Shown here piece after piece: positions 36,886 through 48,355 of a stretch of 64,000 nt of DNA. A program made the translations under genes and the position numbers. This DNA is from Piper betle (lineage: Eukaryota > Streptophyta > Magnoliopsida > Piperales > Piperaceae): positions 1 to 64,000 of the forward strand of contig JAURVB010012402.1 in the NCBI GenBank assembly GCA_033002965.1. The letters run 5' to 3'. How positions within the stretch are numbered: position 1 is the first letter of the stretch; each line of letters begins with the position of its first letter. Below the pieces are notes generated by a model. The model saw only the letters and a list, made by a program, of their open reading frames with translations. It was not told the origin of the DNA and searched no databases.

Positions 36886-39800
36886 TGTATACGGGGCTCA
36901 ACACTTAGTAAAAGAAAAATTCTTTTTTTCTCATTTATTTAATCAATTTTTAATTAACTATATCTAACATGCAATAAACGATTTCATCCTTGTCCAACTT
37001 AAGAGCATGGTAAAGCAATAAGCATGTTGAATAAACCGGGCCCTGGACTATTTCGCCATGACTATATATATATACAGACACCCTCTTCCTTTGTTTGAAG
37101 CTTTAAGAACAAAAAGTTTGCGTCTTTTGTCATAGCCCACCTCGTGTGTTCATTTTTTTAAAAAAAGTTTAATATTTTAACAAAAAGTTCAATGAAACTC
37201 ATAAAATAAGGCTCCCCTTGGAAGCCAGTTTTATGTGCTACGATGAAAAACAAATGCAAGCATCCAAATTCACTCTCACACTAATCCCCATTGCAAAACT
37301 TCCAACTTTTTTTAATGACATTATTAGTTTCGGTGTTAGTCTCTTTCAGCGAAGATGATGAGCTATTTTCTACAAAGAAAAATGTATAAAACGTTCTACA
37401 TCAACGTTCTCCATTCACATTTTTTTATAATTATTTAAATTATTTTTTTAAAATCATAATTAATATCTACTTTTATTTCATAACGTGATTGATGAATGTA
37501 ACATGATTCTTCCGTGAAATGAACTTGACCACTTCTTAAAGCTCTAATGCCGGCTACAATAACAAAAGTTTGGCTTAAAATTTATAGTTTAATAAACTAG
37601 GGTAGAACTTGAGGATTACTCCTCTAAAGTTAACTCGAACATGAGCTAATTGATGTACTCAAGTTTGATGCTTGTGTATTATGTCTAGATGTTGGCGGTT
37701 CATCCAGCAGCTTGAAAATATCTTACATTCCAATATTATAACCGTGAAGCACTGCTTGTGTGCAATATATTCTCATGTTGAAATTATTCTGAAACAAAAT
37801 TATATTCTCATCTGTCAAGATTACTGTACATTTTCTTCGAGACAATCCTTAATCTAATACACATCACACCGAACGAGATCAGCAGCGAAGAAATTTGTGA
37901 TAAAATCTTAATTTGATTAGAAAAGTAGACAATTGTAATTAGTTTTACAGTTATTATTTAGCTTAATATAATACGAGGCAAAGTTAATTACCCCGAATTT
38001 GTAAGGAGGCAGGCAAGAAAGATAGATAATTGAAACGCTGTGTTGGATCTGCTTAAACCACAGCTGGACGATAGATTGAAGGCGCATGTCCGGGACAAGC
38101 ACTTTCTCTGTTCCCCACATACCGTAACACGTACATGTACGGTCACTAATCAGCCATCCCCTTCCTTTGTTATGTTTTGTTTTGTTTTGTCCTCAATCTT
38201 AATCCAGACTCATTCCTCCTCTTCCTTCGCATTGGTGGTGCACTCACTTCTGTGATCGTCATCATACCCAAAAAAAGCTTCGAAAGGTCAGGGCCTGATT
38301 TCAATGAGATCGAGTTTGAATGTAACCGCAGGCAGCAATCATGTTCAAAGCCCTGTTATTGACACTTCCCCTAAAAGAAAGAAATGCAGCCTCTGTTTTC
38401 AATTTACTAACGACCAACCTTGCATTAATGGAGGCGATATCAAGGTATGAGAAAGAGAGGAAGGTGCATTAAACTGTACATGTGCTCTTGCCGGCTACTT
38501 ATGGTCGTCGTCGTCGACAATGTTCGGTCGGGAATATGTCGTACATGATCGCCATGTGACTTGAGAGTTTTAAACAAGCCTCTCTTTTTTTATAGAGAAG
38601 AAGAAGAAGAAATCTGCTGTTCTTTGTGGGGGTGACTAATAGAATCTGATTGAATATTGGCTACATGAAGACCATGTGGGAGACCTAATTTACGTAATCT
38701 AATCGCTCTTTCATGTCTCAATTGGTTTTTCACGAGAGTTACATGACAAACGAGTTTTGTATTTTTTAGGCTAAAAAAGGCACACTGGAAGCTATTTTAT
38801 TCTTCTATTCTGCCGGCTTCCACGGCGAAATTTTCACTCTTTTTCTTGTTCTTTTCGATCATGTTTCTGGGTATAATTGTTGGTTTGTTGCTTATAGCTT
38901 CCAAGTCTTTGTTGTATGTATGACTTGTAAGGTACTTTGGGTATGGATGCTTGGCTTCTGAAGGCCTTCACTTCCTGCATGTGTAGAACTATCTCAGGTC
39001 ATTCAAGATTGTTGTCTAGAAGCTTTTAGGTATTTATCTTATCTAGAGACCGAAGCATGACAGCGTTAACCGTCTAAAACGATGATCATACATGGAGAAA
39101 GATAATAATAAACAACAGAGTGCATGACCTTTCGTCATGCTTAATTTTTTCTGCCCCATTTTGGCTGACTAATCTATCTTCAGAACCAACTTCTGAACAG
39201 CGAGTCAATCTTTTATTTCCCTTTCTTTTATTGTTCCAAGTGTATCAACCTCATCTTTTGGACAAATATATCACTCTTTTATTGCATCAAGTTTAAAGAA
39301 TTTCAAATATAAATAATACAAATATATTATGTATAGAGAAAAACATACTTACATCAATTAAACAAGCTCGATTGTCTTATATTCTCACATAAATGAGTTT
39401 TTTTCATATAATATATCTTGTTCTTATTTAAAATTCATAAAACTTCATGCATAAAAAACTAGCACATTGTTTCAAAAGATGATATTGACACACTTTAAAA
39501 TAATGAGGGATTGGGCTATAAAAGACTATCACACTGATCAAAAGTGAATTTTCCCACAAATGAAATTAACTTCAGTTTGTTTAAGGATGATTAATATGTT
39601 CAATGTGAAACAATCAAAATGGGGTATAAATGGCGTAAAACCTGTGACTCGAGTCAAAGTTTTATATTAGCGAACCAGTTAGTTTAACCATCAGTTCGAG
39701 TCGAGTCAATTTCATAAACCATGTGATAAGTTGAGGTCAACTATAAGTTATGAGTGATGATAATTAAGTGTACCTGAATATATGATGATAATGTCAAAAA

Positions 39801-42599
39801 GATAATAATAAACGAGTTATCCAAGTATATGATAGTATGCAATTATTTTTTATATTTAATCGTAGAATTATCTTTTAGTTTGATGTGTGAATGCATCATA
39901 AGCACATTATCTTTTAGTTTGATGTGGAGATACAAAGTAGGAGTTCGCTGCTTAGGCGCCTAGATATGATTGGAGCTTCTACCAGATCCATTTCGGACTC
40001 GCTTCTGGTTTGGCTTTTATACTTTGTCGTGTTTTATTTTAACAGGAAAGCAGATGTGTCGAGTGATAGATTTATTGAATCCCACTCTACACAGACCATC
40101 TAATCATATGAAATTTTCGAATTAATAACCCTCGAAGATGAGATCCCTTGAGTTTGTTTTCGAAAACTCAGATCCAAATCATAATGCCTTCGAACTTATT
40201 ATATAATTTCTACTTAGGCCTATGTACATATAATATTTTCGCATTTTCAATGGGACGTGAGAAAAGAGAAAACCGATGGCTGCGTCTTGAGATAGGACGT
40301 GTGCTCATCAAAGCAGGCTTTGGAATTGATAAACTTTGTTCCATTCCTAAGGGATATTGATAGCTTTACCTTTGAATTCCTTAGACCCAGAGAAGTGTGG
40401 AGGTTTATGGGTACTACTTTATAGCGAATGTATAGACTTGTGGTTTCAAAAGGTACCGGAGGTATAAGCATGAGAGTATTCAGTCTCTATACTTAAGGTT
40501 AAGAGTGATGTAGAGGATGAAAAGGGCTGAAAGAAAAAAGAATGATTTTTGTATAAGGGATAGTTTAAAGGGGAAGCTATCGCACGAGATCGACAACTTT
40601 TAGTTATTGCCATTATGAGAGTTTCTATGAAGAAGATTAATAAAGTTTTTATTCGACATGAAGGCCAGTTTTCCTATGTCAACTTGTTAATAGTTATTTG
40701 TGGACTGATAACAATTGTTAATGACAACTTTTTATTATCTATATAAGTGAGAATTGCGAAGAATGAATGTTGCTGGAACTACATAAGAGCAACACCAAAA
40801 TTGTGCACACATGTACACATATACCAGCCGAATATAATTAATGACGATGATAAGTGTTGAATTGTTTGAATGATGAAATTTGAATGTCATTCGATGAATT
40901 AATATAAATATTTTGCATGTAAATAAAATTGAAAATAAAAATAAACGAATATGCAATAGAATTTAGACTTGATTCAAATAATAAAGAAAATAGTGATAAC
41001 TAAAATGTAAAAGAAATGGTATATTTAAATTATGTTTCAAATTTGTTTTAACATAAATATATATTAATTATTGTTAACAAAGTAACGTGTATGTAAAACA
41101 ATATTAGAACAAAAACATCTCATCCATGTTTTACACATTACATCACGCATCACCATGTTGAAACGCAAAGGGCAAATCCAAATCGGCTTAACCAAAATTT
41201 TCACGTTTGGCTCAATGGTAAACAAAAACAAGGTGTTACAAATAGCGTGAAAAAAACTAGGCAAAGCCAACAAATTTCCTACTACACTATATGCTACAGC
41301 AGGTGAACAATCTTTCGTTGGAATGTTCATAAAGTCCCATGGTTTCCCTCATTGAAGCTAAAAGCTTTTGTTCAGTAAACTAGTTTATGGCCCTAGGTCA
41401 TTGCAAAACCACATCAAACACAAAAAGAGCTAGCTGCCCTGCACACAGACCTTACAAAACATTAAGCTTGATAGAAATCAGCATATAGTTAAAACATAGC
41501 TAATTTGTGCATCTGAATTCAATCGATCATAAAGCATAAACAATGTAAATACATCTTTCAGCTCTCAATTGCAGACTTAAAACTGATGATCGTTCTATCA
41601 AAGCACCAAAGTGCAACTAGAAATCTTCCAAATGTTGGCTCTAATATGCACTAAACAAGTATGGCTTTATCGTTTTGGTAAATGTACTAGACTCAAATCA
41701 AGATGCTGAACAAATAAACCGATAGTAACTTCACTTGCACAAGACACCGTAGTTATTTTGGGTACCAACCACTTCACATTTCCGAGCCAGAAATAAACTA
41801 CACTAGAATAGACATCTCAACTGAGAATAAATTGAGATGATAGTAGAAGTTCATGCCTTATCAACCGAGAAATCAACATCTGCAAACATGGATCATATTA
41901 ATTCTCATTTAGCCAACAAAGACTTCTGTATTATGTACTAAAAGACCATAAAATCCAATCAAGTGCAGCAGAATACTCACCTGTTGAAACGTTCATAACT
42001 TCCCTAAATTTTGCATCCTTGCTAAAAATTTGTACAGTAAACCAGTTTACAAAAATGCATCAAGAGCCAAAAGAGAGAACTTCCCTGCAACATGATAACT
42101 TTACAAAAAACAACCACAAGTACAATTTTTAGCAGAAAATGTTGTACCTCATAGTTAACTCCCTGAATTTGAACGTAACATATGGAAGACCATCTGATAC
42201 TATCAACCAACAACCATGCAGAGACATCTATCTAAACTAACCAGACGCCATTAAAGATATAACACTGCTAAACATTACATCAAGTAGCCATCTCAAATTT
42301 CACTTCAAAAGTATGAAATCATGATAATTTTATTTCAATGCATCATAACTGAATTGTAAAATTTAACTACGACCTACTTCAAACCCCATAAGACAAACAA
42401 ATTGCAGCTAAAATTAAAATCAATCAAAACGCCACCAGAATAATTCTTCAACATAACATTGAGTTAAACATAATCAATATTGCAATATAAAGCATAACAG
42501 TTAACATCAAAACTACAAAGTTTTTATATGCACTAATTAGAACCATGACCACCAAGCCAAAAACAAAGAAACAAACATTAACAAAGACAACATAGGATA
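36886..42599. other. Long intergenic region
   Basis: About 5.7 kb without a supportable gene. Weak CGAGTCGAGT words near 39650-39710 suggest another eroded family B relic. Segments near 41325-41475 and 41985-42120 look loosely alike (both carry CAGTAAACnAGTTTA and CCCTGCA), perhaps an old duplication or transposon remnant. The last few hundred bases before 42600 should be the R2 gene's 3' UTR. Confidence 0.4.
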
Positions 42600-43526
42600 T
42601 CAGAAATCCTCATCAAGCTTGAACACATGGATTCCTCCATCCCCATTCAAGCTCGACATAACCGACGCCTTCTGGTACTCGCCCACCCTCTTCTCGAAGA
42701 AGTTGGTCTTCCCCTGCAAAGAGATGAGCTCCATCCAATCAAAAGGGTTCTGCACATTGTACATCTTCTCGTACCCAAGAGCCACCAGCAAACGATCCGC
42801 CACAAACTCAATGTACTGGCTCATTAAGTGCCCATTCATTCCCACCAGCGCGCAAGGCAGAGCATCGCACACAAACTCCCGCTCGATCTCGACGGCGTCG
42901 GCGACAATCTCCCTCACTCGCTCGGCGGTGAGCTTCTGCTTAAGCAGACTGTAGAGCAAACAAGCGAAGTCGCAGTGGAGGCCCTCGTCCCGGGAAATGA
43001 GCTCGTTGGAGAAGGTGAGCCCCGGCATGAGACCCCGCTTCCTGAGCCAGAAAATAGCGCAAAAGCTACCGGAGAAGAAGATCCCCTCGACGCAAGCGAA
43101 GGCGAGGAGCCGCTCGGCGAAGGAGTCGATCCAGCGCAGCGCCCAGTCGGCCTTCTTCCCGACGGGCGGCACGGTGTCGATGGCGCGAAAGAGGCGGCCT
43201 TTCTCTGCCGGGTCCCTGATGTAGGTCTCGAGGAGCAGGCTGTACATCTCCGAGTGGATGTTCTCGACGGCGATCTGGAAGCCGTAGAAGGCCCGGGCCT
43301 CGGGCAGCTGCACCTCCCTCATGAACCGGCCAGCGAGGTTCTCGAGCACGATGCCGTCGGAGGCGGCGAAGAAGGCGAGGACATGGGATACGAAGTGGCG
43401 CTCGTCGGGGTTGAGGGAGTCCCAGTGGCGGTTGTCCTGGGAGAGGTCGACCTCCTCGGCGGTCCAGAACGAGGCCTCGACCTTCTTGTACATCTCCCAG
43501 AGTTGCGGGTAGCGGATGGGGAACAT
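42600..43526 (-). CDS. RNR2: Ribonucleoside-diphosphate reductase small subunit R2, N-terminus damaged
   Basis: R2 supplies the diferric-tyrosyl radical that class I ribonucleotide reductase needs to make dNTPs in S phase. The frame is intronless, as in Arabidopsis TSO2, and GC-rich. Visible are the iron/radical motif ENIHSEMYS (radical Tyr after Met), [12 protein letters not shown] with two further ligands, and the C-terminal FKLDEDF tail that docks on R1. The family start, M-P-x-x-PEEPLL, is present at ATG 43557 but in another frame. About 20 bp between PEEPLL and CMFPIRY seem deleted, shifting the frame by one. I therefore start at Met 43526 ([15 protein letters not shown]), giving 308 residues. 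Two to three residues are also missing in WIDSFAER compared with WINGSQTFAER. It may be a recent pseudogene, a locus rescued by downstream initiation, or an assembly error. Confidence 0.85.
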   Translation of the reverse strand: MFPIRYPQLWEMYKKVEASFWTAEEVDLSQDNRHWDSLNPDERHFVSHVLAFFAASDGIVLENLAGRFMREVQLPEARAFYGFQIAVENIHSEMYSLLLETYIRDPAEKGRLFRAIDTVPPVGKKADWALRWIDSFAERLLAFACVEGIFFSGSFCAIFWLRKRGLMPGLTFSNELISRDEGLHCDFACLLYSLLKQKLTAERVREIVADAVEIEREFVCDALPCALVGMNGHLMSQYIEFVADRLLVALGYEKMYNVQNPFDWMELISLQGKTNFFEKRVGEYQKASVMSSLNGDGGIHVFKLDEDF

Positions 43527-43664
43527 GCAGGAGCGGCTCCTCGGGGTAGGCCGGCATGGCGGCGACGGCAGGCGAGGGTCGGACCGACGGCGGCGGTGGG
43601 AGGAGGAGCAGAGGTTTGGAGAGGAGATGATGGGGGGATGACGGAGGCGGCGGGGAAGGGGGAT

Positions 43665-43673
43665 GGCGGGAAA
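43665..43673 (-). promoter_or_regulatory. E2F site upstream of R2
   Basis: TTTCCCGCC on the minus strand, about 110 bp before the family-type ATG. It matches the E2F consensus TTTSSCGC. S-phase control of R2 genes by E2F is established in plants. The adjoining TTCAAA resembles a CHR-type element. Confidence 0.65.
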
Positions 43674-43788
43674 TTTGAATGGTTGTGGGGGAGATTTGGG
43701 GTTTGGAAAAAGGGCGGGGGAGGGAAAGGGAGAGAGTTTGCAGAGTGGGTGGCGTTTTATATATTTTTGCTCCCTTTTTTTTCTTCTA

Positions 43789-43791
<3 letters not shown>

Positions 43792-43834
<43 letters not shown>
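43792..43834. repeat. (TA)n microsatellite in the R2 promoter
   Basis: A 43-bp perfect alternating TA tract about 240 bp upstream of the R2 start region. It probably varies between individuals and could affect promoter spacing. Confidence 0.95.
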
Positions 43835-43839
<5 letters not shown>

Positions 43840-44637
43840 TTGGGCATTTAATTGCCATAGAAAAAATTTTATTTAAAATTTTGACTCTGGTGAATAAGGT
43901 GATAAAACGACGTAAAATTTGACGGTTATAATTATTAGGATAGTCTTATCCAAATATTTAAAAAATATTAAAAAGGGACCTACCTCATCTTCATTATTTT
44001 TTTAATATTTTCTGAAAGTTTTTAAAGGTGCCCTTACCATTTTATATTTTGTTAATAGTCCTTCAAATACATTACTTATACCCTATTATAATAGTTTAAT
44101 GTTTTTTTTAATAAACAGACCCAAAACAATGCAAGCAAACATCCTAAAATGTAATGGTATGCCAAAAATAATTTTATCTTTATTTGTCTTAGAGCGCAAG
44201 GGGAGTAGTGAGAGGATGTGAGGAAATAAGAATTTGCCTAAAAAAGTAGAACTTTGAAATAAAAAAATTGGCGATTTGTTCAATTAAGGTTTAGTTAAAA
44301 AAAATTTATACGAAGAAAAATTAAATGATGAAAGCAATTATCTGAAAGGAATGGGAGAGGTTTTAAATTGAATATGTTTATGAGAGCTTATTTGAAGTTG
44401 GCAACCTTGCGTATTTATCGTCGAGAGTATTATTATATTCACATATCCTAATTTCTAAATCATATTCATACTCTAAATTCTACTAAATGTGCATGAGCCA
44501 GTTATTTAAAAGCATCACCATGTACATAATATGAAGCCCGGCATTTTTATTTTACAGTAAGTCGTGTAGACTGATTATTATTTGATTCTCAGTGGAGAGA
44601 GGACTCGGAGGAGTGCTACTTCTGTAGTTTGGATGAG
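43835..44637. other. AT-rich intergenic DNA
   Basis: No coding exon or structured repeat is supported. Confidence 0.4.
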
Positions 44638-45035
44638 TTACGAAGTTGGATATTCTTTCTGGAGGTTCTCCCTGTTGGCTCCCACAACCCCATCCATATC
44701 CACTTCCCTCCCTTCCTTCACCAGCACAAACGTTGGCATTGTTTGCACCTCCCATTCCTGCTCCACAGCCTGTTCTCACAACCAATTTGTCAAAATCGAA
44801 GGTATGATTTATGGGCAAAGTTGCCAGAATCGGTTTGAACCCGTCTGGATTCAACTTGGTTTCGCAACATTTCTAGTGTAAAAATTATATGAGAAGTAAT
44901 TAGTTGGACTCACATGCAACTCATCAACTCCATTTTGGCTAAGACCACCTCTCTAAACTTGGGAGCCAGCTCCTTCAAGAAGGGCTCCGCGGTGCGGACC
45001 ATGTCGCCGTGAAAGCAATCACCGTCTTCAATAAT
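44638..45035 (-). pseudogene. Thioredoxin h relic
   Basis: On the minus strand 45035-44920 reads VIAFTATWSAP, matching the family VxFxAxWCGPC but with Ser and Ala in place of the first catalytic Cys and Gly, and a frameshift where the second Cys should be. EPFLKELAPKF follows, then KM and DVDELH-like sequence with one base missing before a GT donor (~44915). A last exon, 44769-44638, is open and reads EVQTMPTFVLVKEGREV, the cis-Pro motif, then GVVGAN and a stop. The active site is lost and two frames are broken, so this is a dead copy. The first coding residues are not identified. Confidence 0.75.
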
Positions 45036-45700
45036 AACAACAACAATAATAAATAACTATTTACTACTATACATGTCATGATGTATGTGTAAGCTTTATT
45101 CTCTCTGTTCTTTTCCCATTATTCTGTTGGGCGAGGTGACATTATGGTAGCTCCCTGTTATATCTTTGATGTTGTTTATAACACTACTAAGCCAAGGACA
45201 ATGCTTCAACAATCACCTTCAATTGGGTATGTAATATATGGCCTCGTCTATCAGTGTACGCATGTAAATATCATCACCCAATTCGAATAAGGATGTCGGC
45301 ATGTAGCCATGAAGAGGGACCGCGCTTTTCTTTTTCGGCTGTTAAAGACCACCGTTGAGTTAGGCAATTTGATGTTGTTTTTCCTTTGGAAGAACTGATG
45401 TTGCATTGGATGTTACATAAGTCAATGATAACGAATGCAAGGATTTGATGCTGAATGCGTTTTTTGTTGCATTTCATACACAAATATTGTGTGAAATAAA
45501 TGTGTTTACTGCCCCTGGGAATGATAAAAGCTAACAAAGATGATTTGCATTCTTGAAATCTACTTTGATGTATGAAGTGTATGAACCGTTTGTTGCCAAA
45601 AATAAAGGTTTACATTCTACAAACTCTGTCCCATGAAGCCGGCATGGAAAATATACATAGAAGCAAGCCATGGGATCAGAAGATATCTGAACTATATCTT
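45036..45700. other. Intergenic DNA and CHUP1-like 3' UTR
   Basis: No exon recognised. The right part should be the 3' UTR of the CHUP1-like gene. Confidence 0.4.
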
Positions 45701-48355
45701 TCAAGAAAAATCAAATGAGATTGATCTTCGATGATTGTTTAAGCCTCGTCTAGATCTTTGCAAGGCACGAGCATATTTTGTCAATTCTGATTTCTCTGAA
45801 TCATCAACTTGTTTGCCTATCACATTGTTCTTCATGACATGTTCCACTGCATCGTCTTCCCCTAACATGAATCTTTTGTACCCATAAGGGAATTCCACTT
45901 CATTCAGTCTCGTCTCATCTAAGCTTAATTTCCTTTGTCTTTCAATGTCCACAAAAGATCTCGGTGTAATCATGATGTCAGCGGTACTCTTTCTTTGATT
46001 CTCGCCTGATTTATCTTCCATCATCAATTTGTTAATAGAAAATTTGGAGAAATTGAAGGATTTTGTTCTATGATCCTCGGTAAGGCATGAAGAAACAGAA
46101 TCAAATGAGTAAGTCCCCGCAAGTTCTTGGGAAGGAGTCACTTTATGCTTGTGAGGATTGTTGTGGCCATCCTTTCCAGAAACCATTTTTTCAATTTGCT
46201 CAAGAACTTCGGTCTTTTGGAGTCATGGTTGTGATTACTGGAGGACGCCTCCTGAGGACTCTCATCACAATCTCCTGCATCTGTAACTGTGGATTCATAT
46301 GAAGGTGCATAATACCCAGAACCAAAGTCAAGAAATCGAATGCTACTTTCATCAATTCCAGAATTCGCATATTCGAGAATGAGCTCTTTGGCCTTCTCCT
46401 CAGAGGTAGGACTCGAGCTCTTATTAAGATCCTTCGCACCAGTTTTTCCCGTGGAAGGATTATAATTCCTGAGCTCATATCTCAAACAGGCATTCACCCA
46501 TTTGAGATAAACTAGCTCCTCAGCATCTGTACATCTGTCCATGCGAAGCTGTTCAATCTCCTTCTCCAAATCCTTGTTTGCTTCCCTGAGGTGCTTAGCT
46601 TCTTTTTCCAAAGCTTCGAGCTGAAAAATATGAAAGTCAGCCCATCAGCCAATGTAATTAAAAAATATTATCCAGATATCAATAAAGGATTGACGTACTA
46701 AGGTTGAGGTAATAATGGTTTCACCTCTGAATTGTCCACAACTGGTGGAGTACGTATTTGGGTAGAATCCAGTTTAGCTACCAAATTCAGTTTTTCTCTT
46801 TGCAGCTTTAAATTAACACACTTGAGCTTTTCCAGCTCATCTTCCAAACTCTTCAAACTTTGGAGATTATTCTGAACATCTTCATCAACTTTTGGGATTT
46901 GATGTTCCTCCATCCTTAAAGCTGCAATCTCCTGTTGAAGGATGGACATCAGCTCTTTGTGTTGCTCTCCTTCTGATATAAGTTTCCTTTTTAGATGCGC
47001 AATCATAGCTCTTGCAGATTCTAGCTCGTCCAGCATCTTTGAGTGCCCAGCAAGTTGGCCCTGGAGTTGCCTATTATCAGCTACCAAGGATTCAATCTTC
47101 AAAGAGAAAAATTTAGTCTCCACAGTATTTATTTTCAATCGATTTTCCAATTCTCGAACAACAGATTCTTGTTCTTTTAACCCATAATATTCAAGGAGCT
47201 CAATCTCTAAATTCCTTTCCCTCTCACGAAGAGATTGCACCATGTTCCGAAGATTGACGATTTCTAGCTCTTTTGAGTCAGAAATAGGCTTGGCCTTCTG
47301 GGTGCAAGCTTCCACTTCGGAAAGTGTGTAGGGAATACCTGCTGCTTCAAATTCTCTCTGTACGAGTTCGTTGAACTCAGGTAAAAGGAGATTTTCATCT
47401 CCATTACAAGTCTTACTGTTCGGGAACAATTCAATTCTGGCTGGATCAGTAGTCTTAGGCATTTCTTCCTATAGCAAACATAAGGATAAACATAAAAAAA
47501 ACAACAATTGCAAAGCAGTCTAAATCAATGACAAAATATCTTTGAAAAGTTAGCACTCAAATATAAAACATAAATTTCTAATTAAAAAATAAAATAGGAT
47601 AAAATAAACACAGCAAGTTGGACGACTCAACATCTTAATGATGTATTTCCATCTGTTGAAGATATGTTCTAGGCATATTTTAATACGGAAACTGGATATA
47701 CATCTGTAGTACTAATTGGACCCTGTAAGTAATTAGGGAATACATGAGATGCTTTGATGAAAGAGGTTTGAAGATATATGACCAGATTTTCATAATTTCA
47801 AACAGGCAATTAGCAAAAACATGAACTAATCAAGTAACTGATACTAAGCATAGTAAAAAAAACAAGAACTTTGTCAAATGAAACAAGAAGCCAATATATC
47901 TCATCTAAAATAGGTGATGGCTTTGCACTCAATCTACCCAATCATCAACTTTTGGATCAAGCACTTCACAAATTTCCCTGCATAAAAGTCAACTCACAAA
48001 GGGGTATAGAGATCAATTACCTGTGATTTTTCATCAACAACCTGGTGTGGAAGTTCTTCAAGTCCAGCTCCTCCTACAGCAGCATCAACCCTCTTAACCC
48101 TCTCTATCAATTTAAGATCTTCCATCAACAACTACTAATCTCCAATCAAAATCTAAAACAAAAAAAAAAAAACAATAAAGAGATCATATGCAGGTAAACA
48201 CCTGGGGAGGTAGGAGGCGGTAGGGACCGGAGCTTCCATGCCTTGAATTGGGAGAAGAGAAAGCCGGCAACAGTGAGGGTTAAAGCAACTCCAAGCTTCA
48301 TCAGCAATGGCTTCACGGCATCCCTCTGACTTCTCAACACCACCATGATCACCAT
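45701..48355 (-). CDS. CHUP1-like coiled-coil protein
   Basis: CHUP1 relatives are plant actin-linked, membrane-attached coiled-coil proteins; CHUP1 itself positions chloroplasts. Four exons: 48355-48202, 48118-48021, 47468-46725, 46620-45701 (about 638 residues). Exon 1 encodes a hydrophobic N-terminal anchor (MKLGVALTLTVAGFLFSQ) and SLPPPTSP. Exon 3 is almost entirely a Leu/Glu/Lys coiled coil. Exon 4 carries the family signature ELVYLKWVNACLRYELRNY, EEKAKELILEYA, FLSKLKKW and, near the end, KYARALQRSRRG. The protein is shorter than CHUP1 (about 1000 residues) and lacks its proline-rich middle, closer to the shorter actin-binding homologues. Exon 4 is 920 nt, one base short: TGGGTT appears reduced to TGGTT at 46183-46184. 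Without that base the product stops nine residues later and loses 160 residues. An alternative ATG at 48125 in exon 2 is possible. Confidence 0.85.

Noticed and set aside
43527..43847. N-terminal extension of the R2 frame through the TA repeat ([11 protein letters not shown]...)
   Set aside because: It is translated microsatellite and leader sequence, with no family similarity.
42828..43922. A 364-codon plus-strand frame antisense to R2
   Set aside because: It is a shadow of the GC-rich R2 gene and runs into the TA microsatellite.
44985..45010. Plus-strand reading CGPCR at the thioredoxin relic, suggesting a micro-inversion of the active site
   Set aside because: The minus strand reads VIAFTATWSAP in the proper place and orientation, so simple substitution and frameshift explain the locus.
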